From positions 1,488,001 to 1,552,000 of the forward strand of contig NZ_JACFOY010000001.1 in the NCBI RefSeq assembly GCF_016102285.1: a stretch of 64,000 nucleotides of DNA, read 5' to 3'. The translations under genes were made by a program, and so were the position numbers. Origin of the DNA: Bartonella sp. M0177 (GTDB lineage: Bacteria > Pseudomonadota > Alphaproteobacteria > Rhizobiales > Rhizobiaceae). The first letter of the stretch is position 1. The number at the start of each line of letters is the position of its first letter. Below are positions 57,585 to 64,000 of the stretch, in pieces. The notes below the pieces were generated by a model. The model saw only the letters and a list, made by a program, of their open reading frames with translations, searched no databases and had not been told where the DNA came from.

Positions 57585-58979
57585 TCAACGCACAAATTGA
57601 CGAACCAACATGCCATTGCGCTCGAATTCGAGTTGCCAGATACGCGGATTGCCGTTTGAAAGAACTTTTTTCAGATCTGCAACTGTCTTGACGTCCTTGC
57701 CATTAAGACCGTGGATAATGTCACCGCGCTGAAAGATACCTGCCGCATTGCTGTTGTCGTCGACATTATTGATTACAACGCCTATTGTGTCTGGCGCTAC
57801 ATGAAACCGGCGTGCATTCATTGGCGTCAAATTCATAACTTCGGCACCGGCAAAAGGAGTATTTCCTGTCAATTTTTCCGGACGTGAAACCTCGTTTTCG
57901 GGAACTGAAGTGAGAGAAATAGAGGTGTTTCCGGTTTCACCATTTCTCAGATACTCAATATCGAGGGTATGACCGATCCCCGTTGTCATCAGTCGGTAAC
58001 CAAGGCTGTCCGGATTATCAATACGCACATTTTGCGCCTTCAAGATAACATCACCGATTTTAAGACCGGCTTTTTCAGCGGGGCTTCCTTTTGTAACATC
58101 GGTAATAATAGCGCCATAAGGTTGAGCCATTCCCAGCCCTTCGGCAACATCTGCTGTTACATTTTGAAAAGAGGCGCCAATATAGGGAGGTTCGAACGTC
58201 TGCTCTCCTCTTTTTACCGCATCAAGAACGGTTTTTACAAGATTTGCCGGAATTGCAAAACCAATTCCGACCGAACCACCCGACTGTGAATAGATGGCCG
58301 TGTTGATACCGATGAGCTCACCCCTCATATCAATCAATGCGCCGCCGGAATTACCGGGATTGATCGGGGCATCTGTCTGGATAAAAAAGTCGAAATCGGA
58401 AATACCGACACGTGTGCGGGCTTGTGCTGAAACAATACCGCTGGTAACGGTCTGCCCCACGCCGAACGGATCACCTATTGCAAGCACAAGATCGCCCACT
58501 TCGACTTCATCCGAATCGCCCAAAGGCAAGACCGGAAAGGGAGTTCCCTTCGGGTTGATTTTTAGAACTGCAATATCTGTCGCCTCATCTTTCAACATCA
58601 CTTTGCTTTCAAATTCGCGTCCATCGGACAAGGCGACTTTGATTTCGTCGGCGTCACGAATAACATGATAATTCGTCACTATAAGCCCGCTTTGATCAAC
58701 GATAACTCCGGAACCGAGCGACGATTGCTTACGTGATGGTGCGTTTTGTAAAGATTGCCCGAAAAATTGTTCGAAAAACGGATCATTGGCAAAAGGTGAA
58801 CGGGCACGAACGATTCTTGCCGCGTAAACATTAACAACAGACGGCGCTGTCTTTTTAACCAAAGGTGCAAAGCTCAATTTGATTTCGGCTTGTGACTGCG
58901 GAACTTCTGCAAGGCTTGCTTGAGGTCCCATGAGCGCCAGAAAGCTGCAGAGGCCAATAATCTTAAACAAACGTTTCAT
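57585..58979 (-). CDS. Do/DegP-family periplasmic serine protease
   Basis: A 464-aa trypsin-like protease with a signal peptide (about residues 1-24, ending LAEV). The catalytic triad is in IVTNYHVIRDADE (His), DEATDIAVLKI (Asp) and NPGNSGGALIDMRGE (Ser). Two PDZ domains follow; the first is near residues 270-360 and the second, shorter, near 385-464 with NNVDDNSNAAGIFQRGDIIHGLNG. It degrades or refolds misfolded envelope proteins. It could be DegP or DegQ. It precedes rarA by 8 nt. Confidence 0.93.
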   Translation of the reverse strand: MKRLFKIIGLCSFLALMGPQASLAEVPQSQAEIKLSFAPLVKKTAPSVVNVYAARIVRARSPFANDPFFEQFFGQSLQNAPSRKQSSLGSGVIVDQSGLIVTNYHVIRDADEIKVALSDGREFESKVMLKDEATDIAVLKINPKGTPFPVLPLGDSDEVEVGDLVLAIGDPFGVGQTVTSGIVSAQARTRVGISDFDFFIQTDAPINPGNSGGALIDMRGELIGINTAIYSQSGGSVGIGFAIPANLVKTVLDAVKRGEQTFEPPYIGASFQNVTADVAEGLGMAQPYGAIITDVTKGSPAEKAGLKIGDVILKAQNVRIDNPDSLGYRLMTTGIGHTLDIEYLRNGETGNTSISLTSVPENEVSRPEKLTGNTPFAGAEVMNLTPMNARRFHVAPDTIGVVINNVDDNSNAAGIFQRGDIIHGLNGKDVKTVADLKKVLSNGNPRIWQLEFERNGMLVRQFVR

Positions 58980-59151
58980 TATCTTTTCCTTACACCAGTG
59001 TGTGTCTTACAATTTGCCATTGAGATTCTTGATGATAGTTTTTCTGCAACCGTAAAATCCTTACCGGCATTCAATCAAACGATTTCTATCTTATTAATAA
59101 TTTTTGGCAAAAGAACGATATCAAATCCAATTTATCAACCGGGTTGTTTGA

Positions 59152-59878
59152 GTGAAAGAACGTACATCTCGTCCTTTTTCTTTGTTGCACGGAAGAACGT
59201 GTGTCGATGACCGGCTGCGCATTATGTGCCGCTTGTCTATGTCATCAAACCAAGTTTGCAGCGGAAAGATGCCCCCTCGCCTCACCCGAATAAAGCGCTC
59301 TATAATCGCTTTATCCGTTGGAAATGATTTGGAGCATTTGACCGCGTCTTTTCCGCTCTTGTCCAAACCAGGCCCAAGACCTCGACGCATTATGATCGAC
59401 GCAACGCATCTCAAGGCTTATCACACTGCCGCACGCCGTTTAAAAAAGGAGATGTTCCTCGCCATATTGGCTGCTGCTCTAAAGCTGGCTTGAACTCCAG
59501 ACTGCATAATGTCTGTTAAAAATCAGACAAACCTATTTGGCCGTTAATGTCGAAGGCCGGATGAATAACGATAAGAGCCCTCTCCTTTTGCCCCGCGTAA
59601 CCGAGGTCAGGGAATTTATCAGAGATCGGGGTTATGATGTCCGGTTGGTTCGGCGTGGCCGCCTATCAGGAAGATCAATTTCTGCATTTCCACCAATAAA
59701 AAGGAGAACCACGCAAATCCCCTTCATGAGGCGAGTCTATTCACTCACACACAAAACCCAAAATTCTCTTTATCAAGCTCAAAGACTGGCGGCTAATACA
59801 ACTCGCGATGACCGATGTGTACAGAGCTTTTTCTCGGCTATATGCATCGCCCTTAGAGTTATCTTCTATCCTGATTGA
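59152..59878 (+). pseudogene. degraded IS5-family (IS427-type) transposase
   Basis: Pieces of one transposase can be followed in order through different frames. RTCVDDRLRI is near 59190, then KALYNRFIRWK with an in-frame stop, then FGAFDRVFSALV. RRIMIDATHLKAYHTAA follows at about 59388-59440, then KGDVPRHIG and KAGLNSRLHNVC near 59445-59515. NVEGRMNNDKS and RDRGYDVRLVR come next at about 59547-59655, and then PPIKRRTTQIPF. The end is DDRCVQSFFSAICIALRVIFYPD, stopping at 59878. These match the DDE transposase order of the IS427 group. At least four frameshifts and stops make it dead. Clear terminal inverted repeats were not found. Confidence 0.85.
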
Positions 59879-60360
59879 TATGTCCCGAGCCTCGTTCGGC
59901 AATTTAACGACTTGCCCGAAAGGTTATAAACAATTCGAATTTGACATGTATCTATTTATTAGCGACCACGCCATTTTCGGCATTTTTTCGGCATTCAATT
60001 TTCTTCAGCGATATTCTCGTCACAGCAAAATTCCGATATTCAATATGGAAACCATTCAATGGTGTCATTAGGAAATTCGTCCCATTTTTTGATTTGGGAA
60101 CATCAACACCATTTGAATTAAGCTTCAATAACCAAGAGATTTATTTACCGTCTGTCTGACAAAAACAGCAAATTCGCGCAATAATTTTAACTTGGACAAA
60201 ACGCTCTATATGAAAGCAGAATAATCAAAACGAAGAAAACGCTTCTTCCAAAACGAAGTTACAATACCGAATTTTTTAAAGTTTAAAAAAATTGTTTCGG
60301 CATTTCACAACCAAAATGGAAGCCTAGGAAGCCGATTAAAGAGCAACTGAATCGAGAAAA
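59879..60360. other. 482-bp spacer after the IS remnant
   Basis: AT-rich sequence up to the rplQ terminator. It may include the decayed right end of the insertion sequence, but no inverted repeat or target duplication was recognised, and no gene. Confidence 0.4.
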
Positions 60361-60390
60361 TAAAAAAACCCGCCAAACAAGCGGGTTTCT
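60361..60390 (-). terminator. terminator of the alpha ribosomal operon
   Basis: An 8-bp stem (AAACCCGC at 60366-60373 with GCGGGTTT at 60381-60388) is followed on the minus strand by a run of U residues. It lies just after rplQ, the last gene of the operon. Confidence 0.9.
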
Positions 60391-60425
60391 TTTAATTATC
60401 AATCATTTTTTCAAATGATAGCCAA

Positions 60426-60851
60426 TCAAGCGGCTTCTGATTCCTTGGCAGCAGCTTCAACACGTGCTTTATCAGCAGCACCTTTAGCGTTAACGTCGCG
60501 TTCAACAAATTCCACAACAGCCAGAGGAGCATTGTCACCGGCACGGAAACCGGCTTTCATAATACGCAGATAACCGCCATTACGTGTGGCGTAGCGTGGT
60601 GCCAATGTATCAAACAATTTTGCTACTTGTTTTGCATCACGAATTGCCGAAATGGCCTGCCGGCGTGCATGAAGACCTCCACGCTTGCCTAAAGTTACCA
60701 ATTTCTCGACAATGGGACGAATTTCTTTTGCCTTTGGAAGCGTCGTCACGATCTGCTCATGCTCGATCAGTGACGTTGCCATATTGGCAAACATCGCCTT
60801 ACGGTGACTAGCAGTGCGGTTCAGCTTGCGGCCTGACTTACCATGGCGCAT
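60426..60851 (-). CDS. rplQ: 50S ribosomal protein L17
   Basis: A 141-aa ribosomal protein: the conserved [20 protein letters not shown] start, [27 protein letters not shown] near residue 33, [31 protein letters not shown] near residue 88, and an alanine/lysine-rich tail usual in alphaproteobacteria. It is the last gene of the alpha operon, 23 nt after rpoA. Confidence 0.98.
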   Translation of the reverse strand: MRHGKSGRKLNRTASHRKAMFANMATSLIEHEQIVTTLPKAKEIRPIVEKLVTLGKRGGLHARRQAISAIRDAKQVAKLFDTLAPRYATRNGGYLRIMKAGFRAGDNAPLAVVEFVERDVNAKGAADKARVEAAAKESEAA

Positions 60852-60874
60852 GAGCCTTCTCCTTAATTTTTAAC

Positions 60875-61888
60875 TCAGTATTGATCTTCATAACGTTTTG
60901 CGAGGTCGTCGATATTCTCGGGCGGCCAAGCGGGGATTTCCATACCAAGATGAAGCCCCATAGATGCAAGAACTTCCTTGATTTCATTGAGTGACTTACG
61001 ACCAAAATTAGGAGTACGCAGCATTTCTGCTTCCGTTTTCTGGATAAGGTCACCAATATAAACGATATTGTCATTTTTAAGACAATTGGCAGAACGAACT
61101 GAGAGTTCCAGCTCATCCACCTTCTTGAGCAAGGCCGGATTGAACGCGAGTTCGGAGACCTGCTCTTGCGGAGCCTCTTTCTGGGGTTCCTCGAAATTGA
61201 CGAATACCGAAAGTTGGTCCTGTAGAATACGAGCAGCAAAAGCCACAGCATCTTCTGCTGTTACCGCACCGTTCGTTTCAACCGTCAGGATCAATTTGTC
61301 GTAGTCAAGAACCTGACCTTCACGGGTATTCTCGATCTTATAAGAAACCTTGCGAATTGGCGAATAAAGGCTATCAACCGGAATAAGTCCGATTGGAGCA
61401 TCTTCATTACGGTTGCGATCTGCAGGGACATAGCCCTTACCCGTATTCACTGTGAATTCCATACGGATTTCTGCGCCCTGATCGAGCGTGCAGATCACAT
61501 GTTCCGGATTGAGGATTTCAACATCGCCTACCGTCTGGATATCACCGGCTGTAACCACACCCGGCCCTTCTTTACGGACGACCATGCGTTTTGGTCCCTC
61601 ACCTTCCATGCGGATGGCAATCTCTTTGATATTCAAAATAATATCAGTGACGTCTTCCCGCACGCCCGGTATTGACGAAAATTCGTGCAACACGCCGTCA
61701 ATCTGTACAGCTGTGATAGCCGCACCACGCAAAGAAGACAGTAATACACGCCGTAAAGCGTTACCTAAAGTTAAACCAAAGCCGCGTTCCAACGGTTCGG
61801 CAATGACAATAGCTTTATTTGAACCACCTTGCGTTTGAAACTCGACTTTATTAGGCTTAATCAGTTCCTGCCAGTTTTTCTGGATCAT
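60875..61888 (-). CDS. rpoA: RNA polymerase subunit alpha
   Basis: A 337-aa subunit that starts polymerase assembly and contacts activators and UP elements. The N-terminal domain has [29 protein letters not shown] near residue 30. A linker near residues 235-250 is rich in Glu/Gln/Pro. The C-terminal domain has [48 protein letters not shown]. The start at 61888 (MIQKNWQ) follows AGGAATAGGA and fits homologues; the frame extends to 61921. Confidence 0.98.
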   Translation of the reverse strand: MIQKNWQELIKPNKVEFQTQGGSNKAIVIAEPLERGFGLTLGNALRRVLLSSLRGAAITAVQIDGVLHEFSSIPGVREDVTDIILNIKEIAIRMEGEGPKRMVVRKEGPGVVTAGDIQTVGDVEILNPEHVICTLDQGAEIRMEFTVNTGKGYVPADRNRNEDAPIGLIPVDSLYSPIRKVSYKIENTREGQVLDYDKLILTVETNGAVTAEDAVAFAARILQDQLSVFVNFEEPQKEAPQEQVSELAFNPALLKKVDELELSVRSANCLKNDNIVYIGDLIQKTEAEMLRTPNFGRKSLNEIKEVLASMGLHLGMEIPAWPPENIDDLAKRYEDQY

Positions 61889-61981
61889 ATTCCTATTCCT
61901 GTCCTTTACTTCCGTCACCATTCAGCCGTGACGGCCAGCTTGAACGCCAGGGCAGCGCCCTGACACCGAAAAACAACCGGA

Positions 61982-62371
61982 TTAAACGCGGCGTTTCTTA
62001 CGCGGACGGCAACCATTATGCGGAATGGGTGTCACATCACGAATAGATGTAATAATAAAACCTGCAGCTTGAAGAGCCCGTAAAGCTGATTCCCGACCTG
62101 AACCAGGACCGCAAACTTCTACTTCCAGCGACCGCATCCCGTGATCCTGTGCTTTCTTTGCACAATCCTCTGCAGCAACCTGAGCAGCAAAAGGTGTCGA
62201 TTTACGCGAACCTTTGAACCCTTGAGCACCGGCAGACGACCAGGAAATCGTGTTTCCCTGAGCATCGGTGATCGTGATGAGCGTATTATTGAATGTCGAA
62301 TTAACATGGGCTACGCCCGATGAAATGTTTTTACGTTCGCGACGGCGAATACGTGTAGGCTCTTTGGCCAT
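61982..62371 (-). CDS. rpsK: 30S ribosomal protein S11
   Basis: A 129-aa ribosomal protein. It has the conserved [19 protein letters not shown] near residue 23, [23 protein letters not shown] and the basic C-terminus [20 protein letters not shown]. It lies between rpsM and rpoA as in other bacteria. Confidence 0.98.
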   Translation of the reverse strand: MAKEPTRIRRRERKNISSGVAHVNSTFNNTLITITDAQGNTISWSSAGAQGFKGSRKSTPFAAQVAAEDCAKKAQDHGMRSLEVEVCGPGSGRESALRALQAAGFIITSIRDVTPIPHNGCRPRKKRRV

Positions 62372-62496
62372 AATTTTCCTTTCACTGATCTCTGCACCGC
62401 CGTAGTTCCAGCGGCTACACCTTATTTGCTACCACTTGCATCTTTGGTAACCAGTTAGGACCAGCCTGCAAGTGAAGCGAATTCATGTATTGCTAA

Positions 62497-62865
62497 TTAT
62501 TTCTTTTTACCGGCAATTGCCCGTGCCGGGCCTTTACGGGTACGTGCGTTGGTATGGGTACGTTGACCGCGAACCGGCAACGAACGGCGGTGACGCAAGC
62601 CACGATAGCAACCAAGATCCATAAGACGCTTGATATTCATCGAAACTTCACGACGAAGATCACCTTCCACCTGATAATCGTGATCGATAGCTTCACGGAT
62701 TTGAAGAACTTCAGCATCCGAAAGTTCACTCACACGGCGCTCAGCAGGAATACCGACCTTATCAACGATTTCTTTAGCAAATTTCGGCCCAATCCCATGA
62801 ATATACTGAAGAGCGATAATAACGCGTTTATTCGTAGGGATGTTGACGCCAGCAATACGAGCCAC
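62497..62865 (-). CDS. rpsM: 30S ribosomal protein S13
   Basis: A 122-aa ribosomal protein with GTG as start codon at 62865, placed 9 nt after AAGGAG. The reading then gives the canonical [19 protein letters not shown] start and the family length. It contains [19 protein letters not shown] near residue 20 and ends with [23 protein letters not shown]. The longer ATG frame to 62904 is not supported. Confidence 0.97.
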   Translation of the reverse strand: MARIAGVNIPTNKRVIIALQYIHGIGPKFAKEIVDKVGIPAERRVSELSDAEVLQIREAIDHDYQVEGDLRREVSMNIKRLMDLGCYRGLRHRRSLPVRGQRTHTNARTRKGPARAIAGKKK

Positions 62866-63048
62866 GCCTGTTCTCCTTAAATTAAATTTCAACCATTTGT
62901 GCATTAGTCATGAAACAATTAACGCACAAAACGACCAGAACCGCACATAAAGCCGATTCCAATCATCTCTCAAAAAAATGAAATTGTGCTGTCTTTGACG
63001 GATTTCGCCGCAAAAGTCAACTCCCTTTCACGTATATGATGAACTGTT

Positions 63049-63627
63049 TCAGTGAAGTATCTTTTCAATCTCTGATGTAACTTCTTTTACAGGAGCCATA
63101 CCGTCAATTTTCTTCAACAGTCCGGTCTTTGCATAAAACTGTGATAATGGTGCAGTTTTTTCGCTATATTCGACAAGCCGTTTGGCGAAAGCTTCGGGGT
63201 TATCGTCCGAACGAACTTTTCCACCTGCAGCAATGGTTTCCGCCACACGGGTTTTCATACGATCAACGAGTGCGTTCTGATCAACAACGAGTTCAATCAC
63301 TGCATCAAGCTTTGTATGTTTGCTCGCCAAAATTGTTTGCAATGCTTCTGCCTGCCCTACTGTGCGAGGATAGCCGTCGAGAATAAACCCCTTTTTGCAG
63401 TCGGGCTCGTCAATCCGGTCCGATACAATCTGGTTGACGATTTCATCCGAAACCAGTCCACCAGCATCCATAATCGACTTGGCTTTTTTGCCAATCTCGG
63501 TTCCGGCAGCAACAGCAGAGCGCAGCATATCGCCAGTTGACAATTGCGGAATACCGTATTTCTCGGTTAGTATTTTTGCCTGAGTACCTTTACCGGCACC
63601 GGGCGGTCCTAAAAAAATCAGTTTCAT
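63049..63627 (-). CDS. adk: adenylate kinase
   Basis: A 192-aa enzyme that interconverts AMP, ADP and ATP. It has the P-loop [16 protein letters not shown] at residues 5-20, [15 protein letters not shown] near residue 31 and [16 protein letters not shown] near residue 82. It has the short-LID form: no zinc-binding insertion between the core halves, as common in alphaproteobacteria. It overlaps secY by 4 nt. Confidence 0.97.
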   Translation of the reverse strand: MKLIFLGPPGAGKGTQAKILTEKYGIPQLSTGDMLRSAVAAGTEIGKKAKSIMDAGGLVSDEIVNQIVSDRIDEPDCKKGFILDGYPRTVGQAEALQTILASKHTKLDAVIELVVDQNALVDRMKTRVAETIAAGGKVRSDDNPEAFAKRLVEYSEKTAPLSQFYAKTGLLKKIDGMAPVKEVTSEIEKILH

Positions 63628-64000
63628 CTATTTCTTTTCCCGCTCCTGAGTTTTGATTTTTTAAGTAACCCCTCATATTGATGGGCAACAAGGTGACCTT
63701 GAATCTGGGCAATTGTGTCGAGTGTTACAGTTACAACGATCAAAAGCGAAGTACCGCCAAGATAGAACGGAACATGTAACGTCGACATTAAAAATTCCGG
63801 CAATAGACAAACAAGAATAATATAGATAGCCCCGACAACGGTAATACGTGTAAGCACATAATCGATATATTGAGCTGTCCGTTCGCCAGGTCTTATTCCA
63901 GGAATAAAACCGGAATGCTTTTTCAACTGGTCGGCTGTGTCTTTCGGATTAAAGACGATAGCAGTGTAGAAAAAGCAGAAGAAAGCCATAAGTCCCGCAT
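63624..64000 (-). CDS. secY: protein translocase subunit SecY (C-terminal part, cut by window edge)
   Basis: The last 125 or so codons of SecY, the core of the protein-export channel. The frame is open to the window edge with [38 protein letters not shown], then two membrane helices and [25 protein letters not shown] at the C-terminus, all typical of SecY. Its stop overlaps the adk start (ATGA), so secY and adk are coupled in the spc operon. The N-terminal two-thirds lie outside. Confidence 0.97.
   Translation of the reverse strand, partial: AGLMAFFCFFYTAIVFNPKDTADQLKKHSGFIPGIRPGERTAQYIDYVLTRITVVGAIYIILVCLLPEFLMSTLHVPFYLGGTSLLIVVTVTLDTIAQIQGHLVAHQYEGLLKKSKLRSGKRNR

Noticed and set aside
59537-59878. 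Separate 113-aa gene
   Set aside because: Its sequence is the 3' part of the decayed transposase read after a frameshift.

Overview
The window is a chromosomal stretch of an alphaproteobacterium of the order Hyphomicrobiales (Rhizobiales). Several features point to the Bartonellaceae/Brucellaceae side: an Omp2b-type porin, an NdvA-type cyclic beta-glucan exporter, an ATP12 chaperone, a gyrA-coaD-ppiA-ppiB block, a glnBA operon with a sigma-54 promoter, and LexA boxes of the GTTC-N7-GTTC type. GC content is moderate by eye and the spacers are clearly AT-rich. The host may be a free-living or gut/bee-associated Bartonella-like bacterium that keeps B12 synthesis; that is inference from gene content, not a sequence match.

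Layout. 0-5 kb: a cut-off fragment resembling a filamentous haemagglutinin, a secreted thermonuclease, an orphan 214-aa gene, glutaredoxin 2, a DUF486 membrane protein and NADP-isocitrate dehydrogenase. 5-24 kb: a cobalamin region in several transcription units. These are MFS-cobD, cobA-cobB, cbiD-cobK (plus strand), cobE-cobM, cobP-cobW-cobN-cobO-eamA and cobQ, interleaved with an MFS transporter, a TerB-like protein and a TauE/SafE permease. 24-34 kb: a flavin monooxygenase, tgt-queA, a tandem palindromic repeat array, ppiB-ppiA-coaD-gyrA and marC. 34-38 kb: divergent ssb and uvrA with a LexA box. 38-44 kb: porin, NAD(P)HX repair enzyme, glnB-glnA and an unknown exported protein. 44-50 kb: ohr, ATP12-HAD-rluC and ndvA. 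50-60 kb: alaS, a 1.3-kb gene-free stretch, recA, an OmpA lipoprotein, rarA, degP and a wrecked IS5-type transposase. 60-64 kb: the end of the spc/alpha ribosomal operon (secY-adk-rpsM-rpsK-rpoA-rplQ).

How the genes fit together. The cob genes cover uroporphyrinogen-III methylation (cobA), C11 methylation (cobM), ring contraction or C1 steps (cobE, cbiD), precorrin-6A reduction (cobK), amidation (cobB, cobQ), cobalt insertion (cobN, cobW), adenosylation (cobO) and nucleotide-loop steps (cobD, cobP). cobI, cobJ, cobG/cobZ, cobH, cobL and cobST are not in the window, so the pathway is either split over the genome or incomplete. Two transporters are translationally coupled to cob genes and are the best candidates for an undescribed corrinoid or cobalt transport role. 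The rest is mostly conserved housekeeping sequence. Its notable details are a tRNA-guanine transglycosylase that lacks most of its zinc ligands, clear regulatory sites for nitrogen and SOS control, and one dead insertion sequence. No tRNA, rRNA, CRISPR array or prophage was seen.
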